Shown here piece by piece: positions 51,016-59,496 of a stretch of DNA of 64,000 bases. Every line of letters starts with the position of its first letter. Position 1 is the first letter of the stretch. This stretch comes from Massilia varians. GTDB taxonomy: Bacteria > Pseudomonadota > Gammaproteobacteria > Burkholderiales > Burkholderiaceae_D. Below the pieces are notes generated by a model. The model was not told the DNA's origin, ran no database searches, and saw only the letters and a program-made list of their open reading frames with translations. The position numbers and the translations under genes are program-made. The stretch is taken from contig NZ_AP026966.1 of assembly GCF_027923905.1 (NCBI RefSeq), positions 4,155,001-4,219,000 on the forward strand, in the 5' to 3' direction.

Positions 51016-52029
51016 ATGCCGACCATGCGCAGCGTTCTCGTTCCGTTCGAGATCGACATGGCACTTCCTCCCGCGGGCAGCGTGCTGCGCCGGGCGGCAG
51101 GCCAGTCGATGGGCACGACCTGGTCGGCGCAGATGCTGGTGCCGCCAGCTAGCGGCCAGGGTCTGGAAGCGGCCCTGCAGCGCGAGCTGGACGAGATCGT
51201 CGCGCAGATGAGCCACTGGGAAGAAAGCTCCCTGCTGGCGCGCTACAACCGGGCGCCGGCGGGCAGCTGGCATGCGCTGCCGCCGCAGTTCTACGAAGTC
51301 GCCGAGCTCGCGCTGCAGATCCATGAAGACACGGCCGGCGCCTACGACCCGGCCGCCGGCGCGCTGGTCCAGCTGTGGGGTTTCGGCCCGAGCGGCCGCC
51401 ACGACCGGGCCGGTTTCCAGCTGCCCTCTCCCATCGAGGTCGCCAGCACCCTGGCGCGGCGCGCCCGCGCAGTCCCTCAGCTCGACCGCACCAAGCGGCG
51501 CCTGCTGCAGCCGGGCGGCGCGGTCCTCGATTTCTCCTCGATCGCCAAGGGTTACGGCGTGGACCGCCTGGGCCTGTGCCTGGAGCGCCTCGGCGTGCGC
51601 CACTACCTGGTCGAAGTCGGCGGCGAGCTGCGCGGCGCCGGCATGAAGCCGGGCGGCGAGCCATGGTGGGTCGAGATCGAAGGCGTGCCCGATGCGGCGC
51701 CAAGCCCGCAGGCCATGGTGGCCCTGCACGGGCTGGCGGTCGCCACCTCGGGCGATTACCGCAGCTACTTCGAGCACGGCCGGCAGCGCGCCTCGCACAC
51801 GATCGATCCGCGCAGCGGCCATCCGATCGCCAACGGCGTCGCTTCCTGCACGGTCGTGGCAAGCAGCTGCATGGTGGCCGATGCGCTGTCCACGGCGCTG
51901 ACCGTGATGGGCGCCGAGGCCGGCATCGCGTTTGCCGACGCGCGCGGCATTGCCGGGCGCTACCTGGTCCGCCATGAGGACGGCCTGCGCGAACACGCCA
52001 GCGCCGCCTGGCGCGATCTGCTTCAATGA
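51016..52029 (+). CDS. apbE: FAD:protein FMN transferase (ApbE)
   Basis: 337-residue enzyme that cleaves FAD and transfers FMN to a Thr of target proteins in the periplasm. Family motifs: GQSMGTTWSAQM, AYDPAAGALVQLWGFGP, DFSSIAKGYGVDRLG, YLVEVGGELRGAG, SHTIDPRSGHPIANG and the Mg-binding ADALSTALTVMG. No lipoprotein or Sec signal is obvious at the N-terminus (MPTMRSVLVPFEIDMALPPA), which is odd for an enzyme that usually acts outside the cytoplasm; a hidden upstream start or a cytoplasmic form is possible. The likely target is the DUF2271 protein two genes upstream. Confidence 0.92.
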   Translation: MPTMRSVLVPFEIDMALPPAGSVLRRAAGQSMGTTWSAQMLVPPASGQGLEAALQRELDEIVAQMSHWEESSLLARYNRAPAGSWHALPPQFYEVAELALQIHEDTAGAYDPAAGALVQLWGFGPSGRHDRAGFQLPSPIEVASTLARRARAVPQLDRTKRRLLQPGGAVLDFSSIAKGYGVDRLGLCLERLGVRHYLVEVGGELRGAGMKPGGEPWWVEIEGVPDAAPSPQAMVALHGLAVATSGDYRSYFEHGRQRASHTIDPRSGHPIANGVASCTVVASSCMVADALSTALTVMGAEAGIAFADARGIAGRYLVRHEDGLREHASAAWRDLLQ

Positions 52030-52039
52030 ATCTCCTGCA

Positions 52040-53386
52040 ATGATGCTCACCATCGATCCCGTGCGCTGGGGCAGTGCCCTGGCCCTGTCGAGCGGCTACC
52101 TGGCGATGTGCCTGGCGATCTGGCGCGCCCGCGCCGCCGCCCGCCCAGGCCCCGTCACGGGCGCGGCCGACTGGCTGGTGGTCCACGCCAGCCAGACCGG
52201 CAGCGCCGAACACCTGGCCGCCCGGACCGCAGCCACCTTGAGCACCGGCGGCCTGTCGGCGCGCGCCATGTGCATGTCGGAGCTCGGCCCGGACACACTG
52301 TCGGTAGCGCAGCGCATCCTGTTCATCGCCAGCACCTATGGCGAGGGCGACGCGCCCGATAGCGCCGCGCGTTTCGCCGGCGCGGCCATGGCCGCTTCGC
52401 CCGATCTGTCGCACCTGCACTATGCGGTGCTGGCGCTGGGCGACAGCAGCTACACCCATTACTGCGGCTTCGGCCGCGCACTGGACGGCTGGCTGGCGGC
52501 GCACGGCGCGACGGCGCTGTTCGACCGCATCGACGTCGACCGCGGCGACCCCGCCGCGCTGGCCGCATGGCAGCACCACATCGGCCGCCTGGCCGGCACC
52601 AGCGACGCGCCGGACTGGGAAGCACCGAATTACGGCAACTGGCGCATCGCGGCGCGCACGCTCGCCAATCCGGGCAGCGCCGGCGCGCCCCTCTACCGCA
52701 TCGCGCTGGTGCCGGTGGATGCCGCGCTGCCGGACTGGGAGGCCGGCGACCTGGCCCAGGTCAGCGCGCCCGCCGACCCCGGGCATCCGCGCGAATATTC
52801 GATCGCATCCTTGCCCTCCGAAGGCCGGCTGGAACTGCTGGTGCGCCTGCAGCGGCGCGCGGACGGCAGCCTTGGTGCGGCATCCGGCTGGCTGTGCGAG
52901 ACGGCCTCGCCGGACGAGCCGATCCCCCTGCGCATCCGCGCGCACGGGCGCTTCCGCCTGAACGGCAATGCGGGACGTCCCCTGATCGCGATCGGCAACG
53001 GCAGCGGTCTGGCCGGGCTGCGCGCCCTGCTCAAGGCGCGCATCGATGCCGGCAAGGGCGACAACTGGCTGCTGTTCGGCGAACGCAACGCGGCGCACGA
53101 CTTCCTGTGCCGCGACGAACTGCAGGGATGGCTGGCCTCAGGCGGCCTGGCCCGGCTCGACCTCGCCTTCTCGCGCGACGGCGCGACGCCGCGCTACGTG
53201 CAGCATCTGCTGCGCGAGCATGCGCCGGCGCTGCGCAGCTGGGTCGACGACGGCGCGGCGATCTACGTGTGCGGCAGCCTGCAGGGGATGGCGGGCGGCG
53301 TGCACGAGGCGCTGACGGAAGTGCTGGGCGTGGAGATGCTCGATGCGCTCACGGCCGCAGGCCGCTACCGCAGGGATGTATATTAA
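52040..53386 (+). CDS. Membrane-tethered CysJ-like flavodoxin/FAD/NADPH reductase
   Basis: 448-residue reductase: one N-terminal membrane helix (about residues 10-28), a flavodoxin domain (about 45-190) with the FMN loop ASQTGSAEHLA, STYGEGDAP and LGDSSYTHYCGFG, then an FAD-binding domain with REYSIASLPS and an NADPH domain with IAIGNGSGLAGLRALL, ending in RRDVY as usual for the ferredoxin-NADP reductase family. It should bring electrons from NADPH to the membrane for the PepSY-type protein and the flavinylated DUF2271 protein. Two ATG codons (52040, 52043) are possible and no clear ribosome-binding site is seen; it starts 10 bp after apbE. Confidence 0.92.
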   Translation: MMLTIDPVRWGSALALSSGYLAMCLAIWRARAAARPGPVTGAADWLVVHASQTGSAEHLAARTAATLSTGGLSARAMCMSELGPDTLSVAQRILFIASTYGEGDAPDSAARFAGAAMAASPDLSHLHYAVLALGDSSYTHYCGFGRALDGWLAAHGATALFDRIDVDRGDPAALAAWQHHIGRLAGTSDAPDWEAPNYGNWRIAARTLANPGSAGAPLYRIALVPVDAALPDWEAGDLAQVSAPADPGHPREYSIASLPSEGRLELLVRLQRRADGSLGAASGWLCETASPDEPIPLRIRAHGRFRLNGNAGRPLIAIGNGSGLAGLRALLKARIDAGKGDNWLLFGERNAAHDFLCRDELQGWLASGGLARLDLAFSRDGATPRYVQHLLREHAPALRSWVDDGAAIYVCGSLQGMAGGVHEALTEVLGVEMLDALTAAGRYRRDVY

Positions 53387-53387
53387 T

Positions 53388-53416
53388 TGACATGGCCGGC
53401 AAGGCCGGCCATGTCA
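53388..53416. terminator. Perfect 13-bp palindrome between convergent genes
   Basis: TGACATGGCCGGC and GCCGGCCATGTCA with AAG loop, directly after the flavoreductase stop codon and 22 bp before the end of the convergent KGG gene; probably a bidirectional terminator without T-run. Confidence 0.6.
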
Positions 53417-53437
53417 GTGGAGAACGACGCGTGAGAC

Positions 53438-53863
53438 TTACTTGTCGTTCTTGTGGCTCTGCGAGCCCGCCTTGGCATGCTGCTCCGGCGTGCCGCCGCG
53501 GGTGTTGTCGCCGCTTGCCTGGTTGCCGCTGCTTGCCTGGTTGCCGCTACTTGCCTGGTTGCCGCTACTTGCCTGATTGCCGCCGCGGCCGCCGCCGCTC
53601 TGCTGGTTGCCGCCCTGGCCGCCGCTCTGCTGGCCACCACCGCCGCCGTGGCTCATCGAGCCGGCACGGCGTGCTTCTTCCGAAGTGAACTCGTGGGCAT
53701 TGCCCGATGCGTGCGCGGCGCGGCCGCCTTCCGCAGCGATCTCACGCTGCTTCTGCGGATCCATCGATGCGAAACCGCGCTTGCTGGTATCGCCGCTCTG
53801 CTGATTGCCGCCCTGGTTGCCGCCCTGCTTGCCCTTGTTGCCGCCTTGGTTATTCGATGCCAT
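53438..53863 (-). CDS. KGG-repeat stress protein with GNQASS tandem repeats
   Basis: 141-residue, highly hydrophilic Gly/Gln/Asn/Ser-rich protein with no membrane segment. The core SKRGFASMDPQKQREIAAEGGRA and SEEARRAGS match the KGG (Con-10/YciG) stress motif, in which a Gly-rich motif precedes a helix. The rest is low complexity; four copies of GNQASS-type units come from 18-bp DNA repeats. A perfect AGGAGG precedes the ATG, so translation should be strong. Relatives are induced in stationary phase or by desiccation; role here unproven. Confidence 0.88.
   Translation of the reverse strand: MASNNQGGNKGKQGGNQGGNQQSGDTSKRGFASMDPQKQREIAAEGGRAAHASGNAHEFTSEEARRAGSMSHGGGGGQQSGGQGGNQQSGGGRGGNQASSGNQASSGNQASSGNQASGDNTRGGTPEQHAKAGSQSHKNDK
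53513..53584 (-). repeat. Four in-frame 18-bp tandem repeats
   Basis: Units GCTTGCCTGGTTGCCGCT at 53513, 53531, 53549 and 53567, with changes only in the first base and in the last unit. Each encodes six residues (GNQASS) of the KGG protein, so copy number can change without frameshift. Confidence 0.9.
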
Positions 53864-54121
53864 AGTTGCCTCCTGTTCATGTTGAAAGCACCAGCCGGAA
53901 GTGGCTGAGACAGGTCCATCCTAACCACGACGACTCCGGCAAGCCACCCAAAACAGGCAATGCTCTTGTAGGACTTGGCCTTGCCAACTCCGGCGCTTTC
54001 TCCCTCAGACTAGGAGTAATTGCTTTTGTGATTTTTCAACTAGTAGAATAGGATGCACTTTCGACAAGCCTTATTGAGAATAAAGAATCTCTATCACGTA
54101 GTCCCACACTGACGCGACATT

Positions 54122-55687
54122 GTGAAATTTTCCATCGGCCACCGCCTGTTCTTCTCGGTCCTGCTCGCCATCCTCGCGGTGGTGGCCAGCGCCGTTTACC
54201 TGCTGCGCCAGAACGTGCTGGCCAGCTTCGGCGACTACGCCGTCGGCATCGAACTCGACCGGCTGGGCGAATTGTCGGACAGCCTGGCGACGCGCTATCG
54301 GGCTGCGGGCGGCTGGCAATTCCTGCCCGCCGGCGATGAACGGCACGGCTGGATTGCGCGGGAACTGGCGCGCCTGCAGGACGAACGCGAGCGCCGGGCG
54401 CTGGCCGTCCCGCCGGCACCGGCGGCTCCCGCGCCGCCGGCCCCGCTGGCGCGCGCCGGCGCCCCGCTCCCGGCCGCACCGGTGGCGGCCGCTGCCGCGC
54501 CGGCGCCACCGGCGCCGCCCGCTCCTCCCGTGCCGCCGGCGCCGCCCCTGGCCCCGCCGCAACTGGACGCGCCGCACGCCGACGGCGTCACCTACGACCT
54601 GCACCAGCGCGTCACCCTGCTCGATGCGAACGACGCCTATCTGGCCGGGCGCGTGCCCGGCGACTTCCCGCTGGTCCACCGCGCCATCGAGGTCGACGGC
54701 CGCACGGTCGGCCTGCTCGGCGTGGCGCCCAGCCAGCGGCCGAGCGATGCGATGGCCTTCGCCTTCCTGGAACAGCTGCGCAGCAGCCTGTGGCCGATCG
54801 TCGCCGCGGCAGTGGGCCTGAGCGCGCTTGCCGCCGTGCTGCTGGCGCGCCACTTCCGCCAGCCGATCCGTGCGCTGGCCGAAGGCGCGGGCGCGCTGGC
54901 CGGCGGCCGCTACCAGGTGCGCCTGCCGGCGGCGCGCAGCGACGAGCTGGGCGAGCTGGCGCGCCACTTCAACGCCCTGGCGCAGCAACTGGAAAGCGCG
55001 GAAGGGGCGCGCCGCCAGTGGGTGGCCGATACCTCGCACGAGCTGCGCACCCCGCTGGCCGTGCTGCGCGCCCAGCTCGAGGCCCTGCAGGACGGCGTGC
55101 GCAGCGCCACGCCCGAGACCGTCGAGGCGATGCTGCGCCAGGTGCTGGCCCTGAACAAGCTGATCGACGAGCTGTATGCGCTGGCGCGCGCCGACGTCGG
55201 TGCGCTCGACTGCAAGCCGGTCGCGCTCGACCTGTGGCAGCTTGCCACCGCCCATGCGCAGGGTTTCGCCGCGCGCCTGCGGGCGGCCGGGCTGGCCCTC
55301 GAGCCGGGCGCCGCGCCGGCGCGCAGCCGCGTGCTGGCCGACCCCGACCGCCTGCGCCAGGTGCTCGACAACCTGTTCGAGAACAGCCTGCGCTACACCG
55401 CCCCGGGCGGACGCATCGCACTCCATGCGCACGCGGACGCGACCTGCCTGCACCTCGTCATCGACGACAGCGCGCCCGGCGTGCCGGATGCCGCCCTGGC
55501 GCGCCTGGCCGAGCGCTTCTACCGCGTCGACGCCTCGCGCAGCCGCGCCCACGGCGGCGCCGGACTCGGGCTGGCGCTGTGCCGGCGCCTGCTCGAGGCC
55601 CAGGGCGGCAGCCTGGCCTTCGCCCACTCGCCGCTTGGCGGCCTGCGCGTGACGCTGTCCTTGCCGCTGGCGGGAGACGCCGCATGA
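54122..55687 (+). CDS. BaeS-type sensor histidine kinase with Pro/Ala-rich sensor loop
   Basis: 521-residue membrane kinase. Transmembrane helix one at about residues 10-30, a periplasmic part with an Ala/Pro-rich insert at about 95-150, helix two at about 222-244, HAMP, HisKA with phospho-His306 in VADTSHELRTPLAVL, and an ATPase domain with NLFENSLRYT and GGAGLGLAL. The start codon is GTG at 54122. The downstream regulator gene overlaps by four bases (ATGA), so both form one operon. The closest known relatives are BaeS envelope-stress kinases; the ligand is unknown. Confidence 0.92.
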   Translation: MKFSIGHRLFFSVLLAILAVVASAVYLLRQNVLASFGDYAVGIELDRLGELSDSLATRYRAAGGWQFLPAGDERHGWIARELARLQDERERRALAVPPAPAAPAPPAPLARAGAPLPAAPVAAAAAPAPPAPPAPPVPPAPPLAPPQLDAPHADGVTYDLHQRVTLLDANDAYLAGRVPGDFPLVHRAIEVDGRTVGLLGVAPSQRPSDAMAFAFLEQLRSSLWPIVAAAVGLSALAAVLLARHFRQPIRALAEGAGALAGGRYQVRLPAARSDELGELARHFNALAQQLESAEGARRQWVADTSHELRTPLAVLRAQLEALQDGVRSATPETVEAMLRQVLALNKLIDELYALARADVGALDCKPVALDLWQLATAHAQGFAARLRAAGLALEPGAAPARSRVLADPDRLRQVLDNLFENSLRYTAPGGRIALHAHADATCLHLVIDDSAPGVPDAALARLAERFYRVDASRSRAHGGAGLGLALCRRLLEAQGGSLAFAHSPLGGLRVTLSLPLAGDAA

Positions 55688-56346
55688 GCCAGACGATCAT
55701 GATCGTGGAAGACGAGCCGGAACTGGCCGCACTGGTGGCCGACTATGCGCGTGCCGCGGGCTACACGGCGCAGGTGGTCGGCGACGGCCGCGAGGCACTG
55801 GCCGCGATCCGTACGCAGCCGCCGGCCCTGGTCGTGCTCGACCTGATGCTGCCGGGCCTGGACGGCCTGTCGCTGTGCCGCGCGCTGCGCGCGTCCAGCG
55901 ACCTGCCGGTGATCATGGTGACCGCGCGGGTCGAGGAAATCGACCGCCTGCTCGGCCTCGAAGCCGGGGCCGACGACTACCTGTGCAAGCCCTTCAGTCC
56001 GCGCGAGCTGATCGCCCGCATCAAGGCCATCCTGCGCCGCGCGGGCCCGGCAATGCCCCGGCGTGCGCTGGCGATCGACGAGGCGGCGCGCCGGATCAGC
56101 ATGCATGGACACCCGCTCGATCTCACGCCCAGCGAGTTCGCGATCCTGGCCGCGCTAGCGCGCCGTCCCGGCCAGGTGTTCTCGCGCGCCCAGCTGCTCG
56201 ATGCCGCCCGCGCCGACAGTCTGGAGGCCACCGATCGCGCCATCGACAGCCACATCAAGAACCTGCGGCGCAAGATCGATGCCGCCGCACCAGGCCTGGA
56301 ACCGATCCGCTCGATCTACGGGCTCGGCTACCGCTGCGACCTCTGA
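55684..56346 (+). CDS. BaeR-type OmpR family response regulator
   Basis: 220-residue regulator: receiver domain (about residues 5-115) with acidic pocket VEDEPEL, phospho-Asp53 in LVVLDLMLPGLDG and Lys in YLCKPFSPREL, then a winged-helix DNA-binding domain (about 125-220) with SHIKNLRRKI and IRSIYGLGYRC. ATG 55684 overlaps the kinase stop codon. No intrinsic terminator is evident after it. The target genes are not known; the exported proteins downstream are candidates by position only. Confidence 0.95.
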   Translation: MSQTIMIVEDEPELAALVADYARAAGYTAQVVGDGREALAAIRTQPPALVVLDLMLPGLDGLSLCRALRASSDLPVIMVTARVEEIDRLLGLEAGADDYLCKPFSPRELIARIKAILRRAGPAMPRRALAIDEAARRISMHGHPLDLTPSEFAILAALARRPGQVFSRAQLLDAARADSLEATDRAIDSHIKNLRRKIDAAAPGLEPIRSIYGLGYRCDL

Positions 56347-56508
56347 GCTTCCGCTACCGGCGCCATGCCTGCTTGGGGGCACGCTGACACCATACGGCCG
56401 CCAAGGTTCCGTAGCGTCCCTTGCGCTACTTCGTCTTGCGCGTCTTACGCTGTTTTACCTTTGGCCGGAACCATGTACGACGCATGGATCGACTGGACGG
56501 AGGCGGCA

Positions 56509-58497
56509 ATGCGAACTCTTTCGGCAGGACGCGTTTCTGGAGGCATCGGGATACTGCTGCTGTCGGCGGCAATGTCCGTGTACGGCTGGGCCGACAGCGC
56601 CGCAGGACCTGGCGCCGCGGCAAACCCGGCCGCCACGCAGGACGCCGGCGCCGGCCCTGGCGGCCGGGACAGGTACGGCATCGTCAACCTGGTCCCGTCG
56701 CGGGTTGCATTCAGAACCGACTTCAACGCGCGCGGCCAAGCCGTGTTCGAATACGTCGCGCCCGACTTCACGACCCGGGTCGCCTTCCTCGACGGCGAGC
56801 GGGTGATCGCCCCCTTGCCGCCGGCCGCTACCGTGTCGGAACTGGGTGCGCTCAATGACAGGGGTGAGGTGGCCCTGCTGGCCCGCTACCTCGATCCAGC
56901 GCATCCCCTCTCCGACGGCTTCTGGCCAATGCGCTGGACCGACGCACGCGGCGCGGTCGTCCTGCCGGCGCCATACTCGCCCCAGGCCAGCATGTATATC
57001 GGCGCCATCAACAACCGCGGCGAGATCGTCGGGGAATCGGCCACCTCCGCGGGCGGTACAAGCTTCCGGGCGGTGCGCTGGACGGCAGCCAACCGCGTAC
57101 TGCCCCTTCCCGGCCCCCCGGGCTTTGGCGACACGACCGCGTTCGACATCAACGAAAGCAACGTCAGCATCGGCTACGGCGTCACCGCCACCGGCGCTGC
57201 GCATGGATTGCGCTGGGATCCCGCCGGCCGCCCGCTTGACCTCGGCACCTTCGGCGCCACCGGCGCGGTACCGCGCTACATCAACAACCGCGGCGACATC
57301 GCCGGCGCGCTCGACCCCGTGGGCGACAACTTCCAGGCCTTCCTGTGGAGCCCGGGCAGGGGCACGGTGCGCGTCGGCTTGAACACCGTGCTCGCCAGGC
57401 TCAACGAGGCCGGCGAGCAGGTCGGACGCATCCAGCGCCTGAACAACGAGAACCGCGCCTACTATTTTTCGCGGGCACGCGGACTGGTCGACCTGCACCC
57501 ACGCTCCTTCTATGCATCCGAGGCAAACGACATCAACGACAGCGGCACCGTCGTCGGCCTGGTGCGGCGCAGCGTCATCGACCAAGGGCTGGCCTACCGC
57601 TGGTCGCGGGCGGGCGGAGCGGTCAACCTCAATGCGCGCCTGCTGGCGCCGCCTTCCGGCCTGGTTGTCAACGAGGCGCTCGCCGTCGCGCCCAACGGCG
57701 ACATCATTGCCACGTCGAGTGCCGGCCTGGTGCTGCTGCGCGCCAATGGCCGCGCCAGCGATGCACCGGTACTCGGGCCGATCCGGCTGCCTCAGCCGGT
57801 ACTAAATCAGCCGGTCACGCTCACGCTGCCTTTCACCGACCGCAATCCCGGCGACACGCATCGCGCAACGATCGACTGGGGCGACGGCAACGGGCCACAG
57901 CCGGCCGCCGTGCGCGCGTACCGCGGCCGCGGCGAGGTGCGGGCCGTCCACACCTTCACCGCCGAACGCGAGTACAACATCGTCGTCCGCGTCACCGATT
58001 CGAGCGGGCGCAGCAAGGTCCAGTTCGCGACGACGACAATCTTCCCGAGCGGCGGACCGGTGCTCCTCGGCGAAGGCGCGCTTCCAGTCCCGGCGGCCGG
58101 ACCGGCGGCGCGCGCAGACGCCGGACCGATGTTCCGCCTGGCCGCGCCGCTCGCTGTCAGGGACGGAAGCGGCACGCCGTGCAGTTTCCACCTGCTCGGC
58201 CGCAGCTCCTTCAAAGGCGAGCAACTCGAACGCGTCAGCCTGGACGGCAACGCAGTCCGGCTCGAAGGCAGGGGGCGGCTGGACGGCCGGCCTGGCTACC
58301 GCTTCGTGCTGGACGCCGTTCCCGGCGACCAGGCTGCGGGAACCGCTGCGCGGCTGGCTGTCCGGATCGTGGAAGCTGGCCCCGATGGTGACCGGCTGGT
58401 CCTTGGAGCCGGGGCCGTCGACAGCGCGGCGCAGGTCGCGCAAGCAGCTGCGCCTCCGCACATCCTCCACCGGGGGCGCCTCGATCTGATCCGCTAG
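56509..58497 (+). CDS. Secreted HAF-repeat/PKD-domain protein
   Basis: 662-residue exported protein. A signal peptide (about residues 1-28) is followed by HAF-type repeats marked by recurring LNDRGEV, INNRGEIVG (168-175), INESNVSIG, INNRGDIAG (258-266), LNEAGEQVG, INDSGTVVG (342-350) and VAPNGDIIA, then a PKD-like domain (about 430-512) with IDWGDGNGPQ and VHTFTAEREY, and a C-terminal beta domain of the kind found at the end of PKD proteins. GGAGG before ATG 56509 fixes the start against earlier in-frame ATG codons. Secretion is likely; binding partner unknown. No sorting motif is seen at the end (GRLDLIR). Confidence 0.82.
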   Translation: MRTLSAGRVSGGIGILLLSAAMSVYGWADSAAGPGAAANPAATQDAGAGPGGRDRYGIVNLVPSRVAFRTDFNARGQAVFEYVAPDFTTRVAFLDGERVIAPLPPAATVSELGALNDRGEVALLARYLDPAHPLSDGFWPMRWTDARGAVVLPAPYSPQASMYIGAINNRGEIVGESATSAGGTSFRAVRWTAANRVLPLPGPPGFGDTTAFDINESNVSIGYGVTATGAAHGLRWDPAGRPLDLGTFGATGAVPRYINNRGDIAGALDPVGDNFQAFLWSPGRGTVRVGLNTVLARLNEAGEQVGRIQRLNNENRAYYFSRARGLVDLHPRSFYASEANDINDSGTVVGLVRRSVIDQGLAYRWSRAGGAVNLNARLLAPPSGLVVNEALAVAPNGDIIATSSAGLVLLRANGRASDAPVLGPIRLPQPVLNQPVTLTLPFTDRNPGDTHRATIDWGDGNGPQPAAVRAYRGRGEVRAVHTFTAEREYNIVVRVTDSSGRSKVQFATTTIFPSGGPVLLGEGALPVPAAGPAARADAGPMFRLAAPLAVRDGSGTPCSFHLLGRSSFKGEQLERVSLDGNAVRLEGRGRLDGRPGYRFVLDAVPGDQAAGTAARLAVRIVEAGPDGDRLVLGAGAVDSAAQVAQAAAPPHILHRGRLDLIR

Positions 58498-58591
58498 CCG
58501 GCAAGGCGTCCATGTTTTCTCCACAATTGGCGTGCAGGATGCGCACATGGCCCGCGCATCCTGCGTGGGCCGCAGCCATGAGGAGAAAACC

Positions 58592-59047
58592 ATGAACAAG
58601 ACGACCGCCGCCCTCAGTGCCTTCGCCCTGCTGGCCGCGTTTGCCGGCAGCACCCAGGCGGGGGTACATGTCCACAGCAAATGCGCCTCGACCGTCGATG
58701 GCAAGTGTCCGCCGCCGCCAGTCCCGCCAACCCCACCTGCACCGCCTGCACCGCCAGCCCCGCCGGCGCCGCCTGAACTCCCGGGCGAGCGGGTCACCGG
58801 CATCGCCCCGCCGGCCCTGCCCGCGATGCCCGCGATGCCCGCGATCCCGGCCCCTCCTGCGCCGCCGCCACCGCCGCCCCTGCCCGACGTGCCGGAAGCC
58901 GCCCACGCCGCCTGCGCCGGGAAGGCCGCCGGCACCCGCGTCAAGCACGTGCTGCGCCAGGGAGAGACCATGACCGGGGTGTGCGTGCGGGAAAACGGCA
59001 AGACCGTGTTCGCGCTGCGCGAGTACCGGCTCCACGACCGGGACTGA
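58592..59047 (+). CDS. Exported proline-rich protein
   Basis: 151-residue protein that I do not recognise. Signal MNKTTAALSAFALLAAFAGS with cleavage near TQAG-VH, then a His/Cys patch (VHVHSKCASTVDGKC), a Pro-rich central half with APPAPPAPP and AMPAMPAIP repeats, and a small C-terminal domain (VKHVLRQGETMTGVCVREN) with a LysM-like or SH3-like look. Four Cys could form disulfides outside the cytoplasm. AGGAG nine bases before ATG 58592 is a good ribosome-binding site. It follows the HAF/PKD gene by 94 bp. Confidence 0.75.
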   Translation: MNKTTAALSAFALLAAFAGSTQAGVHVHSKCASTVDGKCPPPPVPPTPPAPPAPPAPPAPPELPGERVTGIAPPALPAMPAMPAIPAPPAPPPPPPLPDVPEAAHAACAGKAAGTRVKHVLRQGETMTGVCVRENGKTVFALREYRLHDRD

Positions 59048-59078
59048 GCGCCGCCGCGGGGACGGCTCGACGTGGCGG

Positions 59079-59098
59079 TCTAGATCATTTATTCTAGA
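59079..59098. promoter_or_regulatory. Candidate operator of the BlaI-type repressor
   Basis: TCTAGA-TCATTTAT-TCTAGA, two identical palindromic half sites in an AT-rich patch, ends three bases before the repressor ATG. The place fits autoregulation; the sequence differs from the TACA/TGTA BlaI box of Firmicutes. Confidence 0.5.
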
Positions 59099-59101
59099 TC
59101 C

Positions 59102-59494
59102 ATGAGCACTCCCGACCTTCCCGCCAAGCCGACCCCGTCCGAACTGGAAATGCTGCGCCTGCTGTGGCAGCTCGGTCCCGCCACTGCCCGCCAGGTGCAC
59201 GAGGCGGCGCTGGCGGCGCGGCCCGACATGGCCTATGCCAACGTGCTGCGGCTGTTGCAGATGATGCATGCCAAAGGCCTGCTCACCCGCGACGAGAGCG
59301 CACGTGCGCACGTCTATGCGCCGGCCCAGCCGCAGGACCGGCACCAGGCCGGCCTGATCAAGGACCTGATCCACAAGGCCTTCTCCGGTTCTGGCAAGGA
59401 ACTGGTGCTGGCCGCGCTGCGCGGCCACGTCAGCAAGAAGGAACGCGAGGAAATCCAGCAGATCCTGAATGGCGAGAACGGGCGCAAGGAATGA
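59102..59494 (+). CDS. BlaI/MecI/CopY family transcriptional repressor
   Basis: 130-residue winged-helix repressor. PTPSELEMLRLLWQLGPATA (about residues 10-29) and YANVLRLLQMMHAKGLLTRD match the Penicillinase_R DNA-binding domain; the C-terminal half (HKAFSGSGKELVLAALRG) is the dimerisation part, where BlaR1-type proteases cut. No M56 peptidase partner lies next to it, and no beta-lactamase. Its stop codon overlaps the next small gene. Confidence 0.9.
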   Translation: MSTPDLPAKPTPSELEMLRLLWQLGPATARQVHEAALAARPDMAYANVLRLLQMMHAKGLLTRDESARAHVYAPAQPQDRHQAGLIKDLIHKAFSGSGKELVLAALRGHVSKKEREEIQQILNGENGRKE

Positions 59495-59496
59495 GC

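Noticed and set aside
53513..53584. CRISPR array
   Set aside because: The repeats are 18-bp direct tandems without spacers and lie in frame within a gene.
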